A DNA stretch of 64,000 bases from contig CAWHFX010000023.1 of NCBI GenBank assembly GCA_963828715.1, positions 81,257 through 145,256 of the forward strand, given 5' to 3'. Position 1 is the stretch's first letter; each line of letters opens with the position of its first letter. The translations under genes were made by a program, and so were the position numbers. Shown here one piece after another: positions 1 to 9,124 of the stretch. Below the pieces are notes generated by a model that ran no database searches, was not told the DNA's origin, and saw nothing but the letters and a program-made list of their open reading frames with translations. The stretch comes from JAQGMV01 sp963828715 (lineage in GTDB: Bacteria > Pseudomonadota > Gammaproteobacteria > Burkholderiales > SG8-41).

Positions 1-117
1 AAGTCGGGCGGCATCCTCGCGACGGTTATCAGTGGCAAGGTGGCGTTCAAGAACGGCGAGCACACCGGCTCGCAGCGCGGGAAGCTGCTGCGCTCGACGG
101 CGGCGGGCGTGCACTAA
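1..117 (+). CDS. C-terminal end of an amidohydrolase (N-acyl-D-amino-acid deacylase/dihydroorotase type), cut by the window edge
   Basis: The window opens inside a reading frame in phase 1 that runs for 38 codons to a TAA at 115-117. The visible tail has the pattern valine-isoleucine, then GKVAFKNGEHTG, a basic residue and LLRS. This is the usual last strand and C-terminal tail of D-aminoacylase-like members of the amidohydrolase superfamily, where a 'nGkvv..nGehTG..pGr.lR' segment closes the small beta domain after the metal-binding barrel. The metal ligands lie outside the window, so substrate and activity cannot be judged. A strong terminator follows directly, so this is the last gene of its transcript. 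Confidence 0.6.
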   Translation, partial: KSGGILATVISGKVAFKNGEHTGSQRGKLLRSTAAGVH

Positions 118-135
118 CCCATCCACGGCCGAAAC

Positions 136-163
136 AAAACGGCGTCCCGCGGGGCGCCGTTTT
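136..163 (+). terminator. Rho-independent terminator after the amidohydrolase
   Basis: A 9-bp perfect stem (AAAACGGCG at 136-144, CGCCGTTTT at 155-163) encloses a loop that is itself partly palindromic (CCCGCGGG). The 3' arm ends in a T run. With its A-rich 5' arm it can also work on the minus strand, where it lies just past the stop of the converging glycosyltransferase gene. It therefore probably serves both genes. Confidence 0.8.
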
Positions 164-177
164 CTATGCAGCACTCG

Positions 178-1233
178 TCACAACTGCGAATTGCTCAAGT
201 CTTCGACGTTGTAGCGCGCGCGTTGCTCATCCGAAACGCAGTTGCGCCTGATCCGCACCAGGATCTTGCGTGGATTGGCGAGCCGCTGAGCGAGGCTGCC
301 GGCGCTTTGGTGTCGCACCAGTTCCAGGAGACGTAGCCCCTCGTGCAGCGCCGGTACGCGATTGCGCGTACGTTGCGAGTAGTCCTTGAGATCGGCGGCA
401 CGCGAAGGGCCGCGCATGAAGGCCGTCAACTCCCGCTTCGTGCGCGCTTTCGTTTCGACCCACCAGCTGACGATCCTTTGCTGCAGCCGCAGCAGTTCAT
501 CCGGCGCCGCTACAAGATCACGCATCAGAGGGCCTGCCTCCGACCAGCTTCCGACCCGCAGGAACGGATCAGCGCCGAACAGACCGCGGTAGTAATCGAT
601 AAACCAACGCTTCTCGACAATCGGGATACAACCGAACTCGAGTGCCTCGTACAGACGCAAGGTCTCCACCGCGGCGTTGCCCATCGGGCATGGCACGAAG
701 ACACTGTCGAGCAGCAGCCCACGATAGTCTTCGCGGGAGAGCCGAGAGCCGTCCCTCGTATCATGTATGAACGAAGGCTCGACGCCCCACAGCGCCTCGA
801 CCATCTGAATGCGCGACGCCTTCACCTCGCCTTCGAATGAGCAGAGATACTTGCGCTGGTTCGCTGGCGTGAGCTCGCTCGGGCCGGCGAGGCCGTTCGC
901 ATAACCCACCGGAATCGTGAAGATGCCCGGCGCGCGTGCAAGCCATGTTCGCATGGGACGGATGATGCGATCGAAGTGGCGGTATTCGCTGTAACCGCCC
1001 GAGTACCATTCGTCGCTCGCGTGCAGCAATGTGAGGTTGTCGCTGTTCGCGCGACATTTCTCGAAGAACGCGGTGCGGCCGCGGATCGGCAGCCAGTTGC
1101 CGCTTACGACGTGTATGGCCGGTCCGTCCGTCTCGGAGTAGTCGGGATCGTATACGACCTCATCGACCACATCCGAGAGGAGGAATGTGAACCACTCACT
1201 TTCGACAAGCTGGTGGTGGAAGATGAGCTTCAT
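178..1233 (-). CDS. Exostosin-like family glycosyltransferase
   Basis: A 351-residue soluble protein. The middle and C-terminal part resembles the exostosin/GT47-like fold: a segment where a basic residue precedes YLCSFEGE, an 'SVFVPCPMGN' stretch, then 'ETLRLYEALEFGCIPIV'. The last matches the nucleotide-sugar binding 'R..EAl..GcIPV' motif of these enzymes. I place the start at 1231-1233 (MKLIFHH), preceded by a GGGGA ribosome-binding site. The frame stays open for another 69 codons upstream, but those are poor in protein-like composition. No signal peptide or membrane segment is visible, so it probably acts in the cytoplasm on a surface glycan or protein. It stands alone, converging on the preceding amidohydrolase. 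Donor and acceptor cannot be told from the sequence. Confidence 0.7.
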   Translation of the reverse strand: MKLIFHHQLVESEWFTFLLSDVVDEVVYDPDYSETDGPAIHVVSGNWLPIRGRTAFFEKCRANSDNLTLLHASDEWYSGGYSEYRHFDRIIRPMRTWLARAPGIFTIPVGYANGLAGPSELTPANQRKYLCSFEGEVKASRIQMVEALWGVEPSFIHDTRDGSRLSREDYRGLLLDSVFVPCPMGNAAVETLRLYEALEFGCIPIVEKRWFIDYYRGLFGADPFLRVGSWSEAGPLMRDLVAAPDELLRLQQRIVSWWVETKARTKRELTAFMRGPSRAADLKDYSQRTRNRVPALHEGLRLLELVRHQSAGSLAQRLANPRKILVRIRRNCVSDEQRARYNVEDLSNSQL

Positions 1234-1516
1234 TGCGCGTTCCCCGGATGCAGTCACACTGTTATTTGGCGTGTGTCCCTGCTCACCAAACTCTGCACTC
1301 AAACTTTCAGAGCGGCGAAGGCAAGAGTTCCCTAGCCGGCAACTCTTTACTTGCGAAATCGCAATAGGCTCTGCCGCAAATTTGAACTTAGGTTTGACAA
1401 GTGGCCCGAGGACGATGCTCGCGATCGTTGCTGTCGGCAACCGCGTCGCCGCTACTTGAACTGGAATTGTCGCAGCCAGTGAAACGCTGACGGCATGGGG
1501 TCACCGGTCACCGTCC

Positions 1517-2479
1517 CTAGCGGCCCAGCCGGATCCCGGCCTCCCGGATCATCTGCGCCGTAGCGGCGGTATCGTTCTTGATATAGGCCGCGGTTTCATC
1601 CGGCGTCATGCCGACGGGCTCCACCCCTGTCCTGAGAAAGCGCTCTCTTGCTTCCGGCCGCGCGATGACCTTCCTGATTTCCTCGCCCAGCCGGCTCACG
1701 ATGGCGTCGGGCGTTCCGGCGATCGCGAACACGCATGCGGTTGCCGCCGACTCGTATCCCGGAAGATTTCCCGCGGCTGCGATCGTGGGCAAGCCGGGCG
1801 CAAGCGGCGAAGGCTGCAGGGAGCTTATCGCCAGCGCCCTCAGCCTGCCCGACTTGACGTGCGGCGTCGCGCCGCCCGTCGTCGCGAACATCACCTCCAG
1901 CTGTCCGCTCACGAGCGCGGTGACCGCCGCGCCGCTGCTCTTGAACGGAATGTGCACGATATTGACGCCCGCCATGTACTTGAACATTTCCGACGCCATG
2001 TAGGTTGCCGCGCCGACCGCGCCGGCGCCGTAATTCAACTCGCCCGGCTGCGCCTTGGCGAGTGCAATCAAATCCTTTACCGATTTCACGGGCAATGAGG
2101 GATGAACGACGAGCAGGTTGGGCGCGCGGCTCACCAGCGTGATAGGCACGAAGTCGCGCACCGGATCGTAGGGCATCTTCTGGAGCAACGGTCCGCGCCA
2201 GAGACCCTCGGTGAGCACGAGCAGGGTGTAGCCGTCTGGCGGCAACCGGCTTGCCAGCTCGGCCGCGACCATCGTGCTGCCGCGGTTGTCCACGATCACG
2301 TTCCAGCCGACGCTGTCCGCGAGACCTTGCGCGACCGTCCGCGCCGCGAGGTCCGTGCTCGCGCCGATTCCGGTGCTTAAGAAGCGCAGAGGCTTGGCCG
2401 GATAGACTTGTCCGATGGCCGCTGCCGAGCCGAAAAACACCACGAACAGGATCCCTGCAAGATAAAACGGGCGCGACAT
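1517..2479 (-). CDS. Tripartite tricarboxylate transporter (TctC/Bug) substrate-binding protein
   Basis: A 320-residue periplasmic binding protein. It begins with a signal peptide (hydrophobic core at about residues 5-20, cleavage after AAAIGQ), followed by the family opening 'YPAKPLRF'. It continues with the usual blocks: a small loop before TDLAAR, 'IVDNRG', 'PPDGYTLLV', 'MPYDPVRDFVPIT', 'HPSLPVKSVKDLIALAKAQPGELNYG', 'HIPFKSSGAAVTALVSGQ' and 'PHVKSGRLRALAI'. Length is normal for Bug proteins (320-330 residues). The ATG at 2477-2479 sits 5 bases after a GAGGAGG ribosome-binding site. Such proteins capture carboxylates or other small organic anions in the periplasm. No TctA or TctB membrane gene is adjacent, so it is an orphan. 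It is followed on the same strand by nothing for nearly 300 bases. The ligand is unknown. Confidence 0.9.
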   Translation of the reverse strand: MSRPFYLAGILFVVFFGSAAAIGQVYPAKPLRFLSTGIGASTDLAARTVAQGLADSVGWNVIVDNRGSTMVAAELASRLPPDGYTLLVLTEGLWRGPLLQKMPYDPVRDFVPITLVSRAPNLLVVHPSLPVKSVKDLIALAKAQPGELNYGAGAVGAATYMASEMFKYMAGVNIVHIPFKSSGAAVTALVSGQLEVMFATTGGATPHVKSGRLRALAISSLQPSPLAPGLPTIAAAGNLPGYESAATACVFAIAGTPDAIVSRLGEEIRKVIARPEARERFLRTGVEPVGMTPDETAAYIKNDTAATAQMIREAGIRLGR

Positions 2480-2596
2480 GAAGCCTCCTCGCTCGACAGA
2501 ATGTCTACCTCACCATTGCGCTCTCTCAGCGCTGGCGCGTGTGCCGCCTTCTCGGACAATCCGGGAGACGTTTGGACGTGCGGCGTCATACCGCCC

Positions 2597-3592
2597 CTAT
2601 TCCAGTTTCACGCCGACGGTGTTGATGATCTTCGACCACATCGCGTTTTCGTCTCGCATGATCTTGGCGAGCGCCGCGGCCGTGTTGCCGACGGTCTCCG
2701 ACCCCGAGACGAGCACGGTCTCCTTCACTTCCGGCATCGCCATCACTTTCACGGCTTCATCGTGCAGGCGCGCGATGATCTTCGCCGGCGTCTTCATTGG
2801 CGCAAAGAGAGCCACCCAACCCACCACGTCGTAGCCTGGCACGCCCGCTTCGCTGATAGTCGGCAGGTCGGGCAGCGGCGCCGAACGCTGGCCGCTTGTC
2901 ACGGCGATCGCGTGCAGGCGTCCTGATTTGACGTGAGGGATCGACGACGGCGCCGTCGCGAAAGAGACCTGCGCTTCGTTGCCGATCACCGCCACGATCG
3001 CCGGTCCGCCGCCCTTGTACGAGACGCCGATCATGTCGACGCCGGCCATCTGCTTGAACAGCTCCGCGCCGAGGTGCGGATTGGTGCCGATGCCGGGATG
3101 CGCGTACGAGAGCTTGCCGGGCTGTGATTTCGCGGTCGCGAGCAGATCCTTCGTCGAATTGATCTTGAGCGTCGGATTAACCACGAGCACGTTGGCGTAC
3201 TTGATCAACTGCGTGATCGGGGCGAGATCGCGCAGCGGGTTGTACGGAAGCTGCGCATAGAGACCGAGGGCGATCGTGATGGGGCCTTCCGGTGACACGA
3301 GCAGCGTGTAGCCGTCCGCCGGCGATTTCGCCGCGATGTCCGCCCCGATGTTGCCACCGGCGCCGCCGCGATTGTCGATGACGAGCGTTTGGCCGAGCCC
3401 GCGCGGCATGTATTGCGCGAGGATGCGCCCCGAGAAGTCGGTCGATCCGCCCGGCGGAAAATTGACGACGACGCGTATGGGTCTATCGGGATAGTTCTGG
3501 GCCGAAGTCTGCCGCAACCTTCCCTGCGCTTAAAGCGCCGCGTCGAAAGCCTGTGAGACAACCAGAAGTATCTGAACGAGCGGTCTCGACAT
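2597..3592 (-). pseudogene. TctC/Bug substrate-binding protein with an in-frame stop between signal peptide and mature domain
   Basis: The mature domain is complete and typical ('QNYPDRPIRVVVNFPPGGSTDFSGR', read in parts; 'VIDNRGGAGGNIGA'; 'SPADGYTLL'; ending 'TVGVKLE'). Just upstream in the same phase an ATG at 3590-3592 starts MSRPLVQILLVVSQAFDAAL, a plausible signal peptide. A TAA at 3530-3532 then interrupts it nine codons before the mature segment. A TTG at 3515-3517 could start the mature part, but that product would lack an export signal and would be useless in the periplasm. I therefore call a point-mutated gene. A base-call error at the stop is possible. It lies 117 bp upstream of the intact TctC gene on the same strand, so the two may once have been co-transcribed. 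No TctA/TctB neighbours. Confidence 0.65.
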
Positions 3593-3812
3593 TAGGAGCC
3601 TGTTCAGGGCACAGAGAATCGTCGAACCGCAAGGCTTCACCCGGTAACCCTGCGCGTAAAGCGCCGGCCGCGTCGCAAGGCGGATGGGACGAGCAGAAGT
3701 GACTGCGAGCAGTCTGCGTGATCGGCGAGAGCTCTTCCGGCGGGGAATCGTGGGGGAGTCTACATCCGTTCGCGTTATGATCGCCCACAACAAGCCGCGA
3801 AAGGTAGCGCCC

Positions 3813-4793
3813 ATGGCCGTGAAGATCTTGTTCGCCCCGAACCACCCCAAGCCCATCCTCGATGTGGCGCTTGCGCTCAAGCCGCCGGCCTTCGAGCTCA
3901 TGATCCACGATCACGGCACGCCGGATTACTACCGTGCGGCCGAAACGGCCGATTACTACATGGGCATGACACGCAACATCGACGCCCAGTTCTTCGCCGC
4001 GGCGAAGAAGATGAAGCTGGTGCAATTGTTGAGCGCCGGCTACGACCGGGCCGATGTCGCCGCAGCGCGCAAGGCCGGCATCCCAATCGCGAACAACGGC
4101 GGCGCGAACGCGATCGCCGTGGCCGAGCACACCTTGATGCTCATGCTGGCGACGCTGAAGAAACTCACCGGTTTGCACGCCGACGTCTGCGCGGGCCAGT
4201 GGCGCTCTGGGCCGTCCGGCAAAGCGGGGGTGCACGAGTTGCGCGGCAAGACGGTCGGCATCGTCGGTTTGGGCAACATCGGCAAGAAGGTCGCACGGCG
4301 TGCGGCGGCTTTCGACGTCGACATTCAGTACTACGACATCGAGCGGATGTCAGAAGACGAGGAGGACGCGCTCGGGGTGCGCTTCGTGCTCTTCACCGAG
4401 CTGCTGCGCACTTCCGACATCGTTACGCTGCACGTGCCGCTCGACGACAGCACGCGCAACTTGATCGGTGCGGCCGAGCTCGCAATGATGAAGCCCTCTG
4501 CCATCCTCATCAACACCTGTCGCGGGCCGGTCGTCAACGAAGCGGCCCTGCACGAGGCACTTCGGACCCAATGCATCGCGATGGCCGGCCTCGACGTCAT
4601 GACCGAGGAGCCCCCCAGGGCAGAGAATCCGCTGTTCGTGCTGCCGAACGTCATCCTGACGCCACATGCGGCGGGACCCACGGTGGAGAACTGGGCGGAT
4701 CGCTTTCGCAACGGCTTCGACAACATCGTGCGCGTCGAGTCTGGACGCAAGCCGAAATGGGTGATCGACGAGTTGGCCGACCTCGTGAAATAG
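3813..4793 (+). CDS. D-isomer-specific 2-hydroxyacid dehydrogenase
   Basis: A 326-residue NAD(P)-dependent oxidoreductase of the D-2-hydroxyacid dehydrogenase/phosphoglycerate dehydrogenase family, interconverting a 2-oxoacid and its D-2-hydroxyacid. The catalytic domain opens with KILFAPNHP. The Rossmann motif is GIVGLGNIGKKVARR, with an acidic residue (YYDIE) at the end of the second strand that favours NAD. The catalytic triad is visible as Arg in NTCRGPVV, Glu in MTEEPP and His in LTPHAAG. The start at 3813 has GAAAGG upstream; an ATG at 3778 is also in phase but its extra 11 residues look unlike the family. It lies 12 bp before thiD on the same strand and may share its transcript, though no functional link to thiamine is evident. 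Its substrate cannot be read from the sequence. Confidence 0.88.
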   Translation: MAVKILFAPNHPKPILDVALALKPPAFELMIHDHGTPDYYRAAETADYYMGMTRNIDAQFFAAAKKMKLVQLLSAGYDRADVAAARKAGIPIANNGGANAIAVAEHTLMLMLATLKKLTGLHADVCAGQWRSGPSGKAGVHELRGKTVGIVGLGNIGKKVARRAAAFDVDIQYYDIERMSEDEEDALGVRFVLFTELLRTSDIVTLHVPLDDSTRNLIGAAELAMMKPSAILINTCRGPVVNEAALHEALRTQCIAMAGLDVMTEEPPRAENPLFVLPNVILTPHAAGPTVENWADRFRNGFDNIVRVESGRKPKWVIDELADLVK

Positions 4794-4805
4794 TAGGTCG
4801 TCGTC

Positions 4806-5618
4806 ATGTCTCTTTCCGACCCCCGCGCGCTCAGCGTTCTGACTATCGCCGGTTCCGATTCGGGCGGTGGCGCCGGCATTCAGGCTGATCTCAAGACCTT
4901 CGCTGCGCATGGGCTGCACGGCCTTTCCGCGATTGCCGCACTCACCGCCCAGAACACGCGCGGCGTGACGGCAGTGCACGTGCCGCCGGTGGATTTCCTG
5001 CGCGCGCAGATCGATGCCTGCTTCGATGATTTTCGCATCGGCGCGGTCAAGCTGGGCATGCTCGCCAACAGGCAAGTGATCGATGCGGTTGCCGATGCGC
5101 TCGAGCATCACCGGCCCGCCTTTATCGTGCTCGACCCCGTTATGGTTGCCACCAGCGGCGCGCGCCTGCTCGAGCCGGATGCGCTCGATGCGCTGCGTAC
5201 ACGCTTGTTTCCGCTGGCGACGATCCTCACGCCCAACATACCGGAAGCCGAGTTGCTGCTCGGCCGGCGTATCGATGACGATGCAGCTGCCGAAGCCGCG
5301 CTGGAAGCATTGCGGACGTTGGGTGCGCAAGCTTTGCTGCTCAAGGGCGGACACTTGCGGAACGCCGGAGCAATGGTCGATCGTTATCGGGACGCCAACA
5401 AGAGTCTCCAGTTCACGCACGAGCGAATCGATGTCGAGGGGCATGGTACCGGCTGCACGCTCGCGTCGGCGATCGCGGCGAATCTGTGTCTCGGCAAGGC
5501 CTTGCACGATGCGTGCGAAGCTGCCACCGACTATGTGCATGGCGCCTTGCGGCACGCACTGCATCCCGGGCGCAGCGAGATCGCGGTCCTGAATCATTTC
5601 TGGCAGAGGCGCGGATGA
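4806..5618 (+). CDS. thiD: Hydroxymethylpyrimidine/phosphomethylpyrimidine kinase
   Basis: A 270-residue ribokinase-fold kinase that phosphorylates 4-amino-5-hydroxymethyl-2-methylpyrimidine (HMP) and then HMP-phosphate to give HMP-pyrophosphate for thiamine synthesis in the cytoplasm. The N-terminal 'IAGSDSGGGAGIQADLKTF' block, the 'KLGML' and 'VLDPVMVATSGARLL' segments, the 'TPNIPEAELLLG' motif, 'LLKGGHL', and the C-terminal anion-hole/catalytic block 'GHGTGCTLASAIAA' are all present and in order. Length is normal for the family. The stop overlaps the tenA start (ATGA at 5615-5618), a classic translational-coupling arrangement. The pairing fits thiamine salvage: TenA releases HMP and ThiD phosphorylates it. 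No THI-box riboswitch was recognised upstream of the dehydrogenase or of this gene. Confidence 0.93.
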   Translation: MSLSDPRALSVLTIAGSDSGGGAGIQADLKTFAAHGLHGLSAIAALTAQNTRGVTAVHVPPVDFLRAQIDACFDDFRIGAVKLGMLANRQVIDAVADALEHHRPAFIVLDPVMVATSGARLLEPDALDALRTRLFPLATILTPNIPEAELLLGRRIDDDAAAEAALEALRTLGAQALLLKGGHLRNAGAMVDRYRDANKSLQFTHERIDVEGHGTGCTLASAIAANLCLGKALHDACEAATDYVHGALRHALHPGRSEIAVLNHFWQRRG

Positions 5619-6304
5619 CTTCCAGCACAGCCCCGTCGACCGCGTTCACCGACGAGCTCTGGCATTCGATTGAACCGATCTATGCCGCGATATTACGCCA
5701 CCCCTTCATTGCCGGTCTGACGGACGGCTCGCTGCCGCGCAAGTCTTTCGAGTTCTATGCAGTGCAGGATGCGCTCTATCTGCGTGAGTTCGCGCGCTCG
5801 CTGGCGATTGCCGCGGCGCACGCGCCGAAGGACGACTGGATCGTGATGTTGAGCGATCATGCCGCGGGCGCGTTACGCGTGGAGCGCACGCTGCACGAAG
5901 GCTTCTTCCGCGACTTCAATCTCACACCTGAAAACGTTCTGAGCACACCACTCGCGCCGACGACGCTCGCGTACACCCACTATCTGCTCGCGGTGGCGTA
6001 CGGCAGGCCCTTCCACGAGGCGCTCGCCGCGCTGCTGCCGTGCTACTGGATCTACTGGGAGGTCGGCAAGGCGCTGACGCGTGCGGGTTCGCCGAATGCC
6101 TTATACGCCCGCTGGATCGGCACCTATGGCTCCGACGAGTTCGGCAACGTGGTGCGCGCGGTGCTCGATGCCACCAACGAGGTCGCCGCGGCTGTCGGAG
6201 ATGCCGAGCGCGCCGCGATGCGCCGCCATTTCAGGACGACGAGCCGTTACGAGTGGATGTTCTGGGAGATGGGGTATCGCTGCGAGCGCTGGCCGGTCGA
6301 ATAG
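5615..6304 (+). CDS. tenA: TenA-family thiaminase II / aminopyrimidine aminohydrolase
   Basis: A 229-residue all-helical TenA protein, which hydrolyses amino-HMP (a thiamine breakdown product) or thiamine to give HMP for re-use. Family landmarks are the N-terminal 'HPFIAGLTDGSL', an acidic substrate-contact region 'YAVQDALYLREFARSLA', the nucleophile in 'LLPCYWIYWEVG' (Cys143) and the catalytic Glu in 'RYEWMFWEMGY' (Glu213). The Cys-containing subclass is the one with demonstrated hydrolase activity, so this copy looks competent. The start at 5615 overlaps the thiD stop by four bases. A longer in-phase start at 5486 lies inside thiD and is not credible. It ends 7 bp before the converging acyl-CoA dehydrogenase, with no room for a separate terminator. 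Confidence 0.92.
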   Translation: MTSSTAPSTAFTDELWHSIEPIYAAILRHPFIAGLTDGSLPRKSFEFYAVQDALYLREFARSLAIAAAHAPKDDWIVMLSDHAAGALRVERTLHEGFFRDFNLTPENVLSTPLAPTTLAYTHYLLAVAYGRPFHEALAALLPCYWIYWEVGKALTRAGSPNALYARWIGTYGSDEFGNVVRAVLDATNEVAAAVGDAERAAMRRHFRTTSRYEWMFWEMGYRCERWPVE

Positions 6305-6311
6305 TCACAAA

Positions 6312-7519
6312 CTACCACCGCGAGTCGTCGATCTCGAGCCCCAGGCAATGCTGGCCCACGACCTCGTAATGGGCGAGGCGCGATTGTCCGTGCTGGGTGA
6401 TTACGTTCATGTCCGCCAACAGGCGCTGAAGCAGGTGGCCATCGAAAACGACGGTCGCGCCGCACAACTGGTAGAGGCTCTGGACGACTTTGGCTGATTG
6501 ATGGATCGCATGAGTCGCTGCCAGGCGCAGGTTCGTGCGGCTATTCAGGCTCAGCGTCAGCGCGTCCGTCGACGTCGCGTCGTCCCAGCTTTCGCGCGCC
6601 GCCTGCATGAGATAAGCACGCGCGCTGCGCAAGTCTGCCTCGGCCTGACCGACGGCGAACTGGGAGATCGCCTGATCGCGCAGCAGGCCGTGCATGTTGC
6701 GCGGGTGCCTTCGTGCCGGCCACCTCGAAGAATGCATTGATGCAGTTGCGCGCAAGACCGAGCGCGACCATGCCGTCGCCGGCCCCGAATCCCAGCGTCA
6801 GCGGAATCTTGTAGCGTGGACCGGAGCTCACGATCGGCGCCCCGTAGGGAAACACGGTTCGCTCCTCGGGCACGAAGACGTCCTTCACCTCGAAGGTATG
6901 CGTCCCCGTGCCGCGCATTCCCTTCGTGTGCCACGTGTCGATGATCTCGACTTCCACGCGAGGCACGAGGCAATAACGAACCTCGGGTTTGCCGTGCCTT
7001 AGACGCACCTCGCCGTTTTCGATCACCTGAGCGTGCGCCGCCATCCACGATGCATGCATGCAGCCGGTGCTGAACGGCTGGCGGCCGGTGACGCGAAAGC
7101 CTCCGCGGCACCACGACGGCCTTCGCGGTGGCACCCGGAGTGTTCGAGACCACGCTGCGCGGCGTGTCGATCCAGATTTCACGCGCCGCTTTGCGCGACA
7201 TCCGGGCCGAATAGGTGGCCCAATTGGCGCCCTGGCTGACGGTCCAGGCCGTGCTGGCATCGGCCTTGCCCAACTCTTCGATCACTTGCAGGTAGGTCGG
7301 AAAGTCGATCTCCAGACCGCCCACGGCCCGCGGCACCGCCATCAGGTAAATGCCTGCATCGGCAAGCGCGTGAAAGACGGGTTTAGGCAGCTGGCGATCC
7401 GCATCGATCTTGTCAGCGTTTTCGCGAACCAACGGTGCGAGACGGCGGGCGGCCTCGAGCACGGACGGCGTTGCGAGTGCGGGTGCCGCCGCTCCGGCGG
7501 CTGGGGAATCGGCAGACAT
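6312..7519 (-). pseudogene. Acyl-CoA dehydrogenase/flavin monooxygenase-like gene broken by two frameshifts
   Basis: Three consecutive frames together make one full-length protein of about 400 residues. The N-terminal part (ATG at 7517-7519) carries the dehydrogenase helical domain ('AGIYLMAVPRAVGGLEIDF', 'VIEELGKADASTAWTVSQG'). Near 7100-7112 the frame shifts into the beta domain ('GRQPFSTGCMHASWMAAHAQ', 'DTWHTKGMRGTGTHTFEVKD'). Near 6697-6707 it shifts again into the C-terminal helical domain ('LRDQAISQFAVGQAEADLRS', 'YQLCGATVVFDGHLLQRLLAD'). The C-terminal pattern resembles the HsaA/DszC-type group, which often acts as a flavin-dependent monooxygenase rather than a dehydrogenase. Both breaks are one-base indels in otherwise clean sequence, so consensus error is a real alternative to gene death. 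It is divergent from the enoyl-CoA hydratase gene, separated by 260 bp. Confidence 0.7.
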
Positions 7520-7779
7520 GTCGCGAGTGTCCGGAATCTGGCGGCGGTCGTCAATGAACCAGGGGCGACCCCGCCCGTGGTGACGAACGCGTAGGCGCTG
7601 CTCGGCCGTCATGTCGTGAACGTAGACCCGAATCGCCTCGACGACGCGAAGTTCGCGATGCCCGAGGGCGCGGCTCGTTAAACGAACGGTGCGCAAGGTG
7701 TATCTTGCCGGCTGGCATTCTGGGACAGGGGCTGGCGCTCCGACCGCTGGCCGTTCGAACACTAAACGAGGACCACGCC

Positions 7780-8697
7780 TTGGCCATCGACTATCAGAAG
7801 CGCGACGGTGTCGCCTACATCACGCTCAACAACCCCGCGAAAGCGAACATCCTCGACAAGCAGACCTCCGACGAGATTTCCGCCGCCTGGATCGACCTGT
7901 GGGAAGACCGCGCGATCCGCTGCGCGATCCTTACCGGCGCAGGCGACAAGCACTTCTGCGGCGGTCACAACCTCGCGCCGCGTCCGAATATCACCGAGGA
8001 GGAGCGGGAGTATCTGCGCACGCAGCGCATCTACTGGCCGCTCGCGGGCAGCGTACACGGGCAGAAGACCGGCGTCGACGGCCGCATGGGCGACCACTAC
8101 CCGCGCGTATGGAAACCGGTGATCGCCGCAGTCAACGGCTGGGCGGCAGGCGCCGGCATGTACATCCTGCTGTCATCGACCGATATCCGCATCGCCAGTG
8201 CCGAGCATGCGCGCTTCAAGTTCGCGCTGCTGACGCAGGGCTGGCTCGGCCATGGGCCGGGCGCGAGCCTGCTCGCCAAGCAGCTGCGCTACATCGATGC
8301 GATGAAGATCCTGCTCACCGACGAGCCGTTCGATGCGCAGGAAGCGCTGCGCATCGGGCTCATCAACGAAGTCGTGCCGCACGCGCAACTTCTCGAACGC
8401 GCTGAGAAGATCGCGCGCCACATCTGCACGTTGCCGCCCGTCGCGGTGCGCATGATGAAGGAGTTCATCGTGCGCTTCGGCGATCTGCCCACCGATCAGG
8501 CGTGGCACGTGCAGAACCTGATCAACGCGCTGCTCATCCAGACCACCACGGATGGCGAAGAAGGCCGGCAAGCATTCAACGCAAAGCGCCCGCCGAATTT
8601 CACGGGCGCGCTGCGCCGGCGCGGCGATGCCTGGCCGGAGTTTTCGGAAGAGGATGCCAAACGCCTCGACGATGCGTATCGCAGCGGGGAGTTTTGA
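7780..8697 (+). CDS. Enoyl-CoA hydratase/isomerase family protein
   Basis: A 305-residue crotonase-fold enzyme acting on acyl-CoA thioesters. The first oxyanion-hole block is 'GDKHFCGGHNL'. The second is 'AVNGWAAGAGMYILLSSTDIRIAS', where a canonical catalytic Glu pair is not obvious, so the exact reaction (hydration, isomerisation or other) is open. The 'EALRIGLINEVVP' turn and the C-terminal helical region are normal. I choose the TTG at 7780-7782 because GAGGA stands 8 bases upstream and the product begins AIDYQKRDGVAYITLNNP, as family members do; the in-phase ATG at 7705 adds unrelated sequence. It is divergent from the broken acyl-CoA dehydrogenase, and the two could belong to one acyl-CoA degradation theme. 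A damaged copy of part of this gene lies downstream. Confidence 0.87.
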   Translation: MAIDYQKRDGVAYITLNNPAKANILDKQTSDEISAAWIDLWEDRAIRCAILTGAGDKHFCGGHNLAPRPNITEEEREYLRTQRIYWPLAGSVHGQKTGVDGRMGDHYPRVWKPVIAAVNGWAAGAGMYILLSSTDIRIASAEHARFKFALLTQGWLGHGPGASLLAKQLRYIDAMKILLTDEPFDAQEALRIGLINEVVPHAQLLERAEKIARHICTLPPVAVRMMKEFIVRFGDLPTDQAWHVQNLINALLIQTTTDGEEGRQAFNAKRPPNFTGALRRRGDAWPEFSEEDAKRLDDAYRSGEF

Positions 8698-9008
8698 CGA
8701 GCCGCAAGGCCTCACTCGAACGCACCGAAGATGCGTTGACGGTATTCGACAAGTTCCTGAGCAACAACACCGGCGCTGATCACGACGGTGTTGTGGGCCC
8801 GTTCTGCCAGACGCGCTGTTCTGGGGCTGGGAAGCGTGCTGGCCCCGAAGGCGCCCGTGCCGTTCTGTCCGCGGCGCAGGATGGTGTACATTCCGTCGGA
8901 CAGCGACCTCGGGGCCGCAGACACTGCCCGGAGTTAGGACGGTCCCACCGGGCCCGTAGTCCAGTGTAGAATTTCGAAACTATCGCCCGATAGTGCCGCC
9001 CCGTCCAT
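8698..9008. other. No supported gene between the enoyl-CoA hydratase and its duplicated fragment
   Basis: About 310 bases. A minus-strand frame at 8712-8924 ends in a protein-like stretch (VVISAGVVAQELVEYRQRIF) that could be the tail of a lost gene. I do not recognise it and it has no supported start. Together with the duplicated hydratase fragment that follows, it looks like rearrangement debris. Confidence 0.4.
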
Positions 9009-9124
9009 GCCTGCTCGCAAAGCAGCTGCGCTGCATCGAGGCGATGAAGATCCCGCTCACCGACGAGCCGTTCGATGCGCAGGAAGCGCTGCATATCGGG
9101 CTCATCAACGAAGTCGTGCCGCAC
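9009..9124 (+). pseudogene. Duplicated internal fragment of the enoyl-CoA hydratase gene
   Basis: These 116 bases match 8267-8382 of the upstream hydratase gene without gaps, with six mismatches by direct comparison (about 95% identity). They encode 'CLLAKQLRCIEAMKIPLTDEPF' and 'EALHIGLINEVVPH' in the same phase. The flanks do not match except for a short piece near 9182-9194 that resembles the original around 8486-8498, as if the sequence between had been deleted and replaced. There is no start, active site or downstream domain, so it is not a functional gene. The high identity indicates a fairly recent duplication. Confidence 0.85.

Noticed and set aside
4700..4810. THI-box riboswitch ahead of thiD-tenA
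   Set aside because: The 12-bp gap and the end of the dehydrogenase gene leave no room for one, and no conserved thi-box core was seen upstream of the dehydrogenase.
8712..8924. Minus-strand frame ending in a protein-like stretch (VVISAGVVAQELVEYRQRIF)
   Set aside because: It may be the tail of a lost gene, but there is no start, no family match and the surroundings are rearranged, so no function was assigned.
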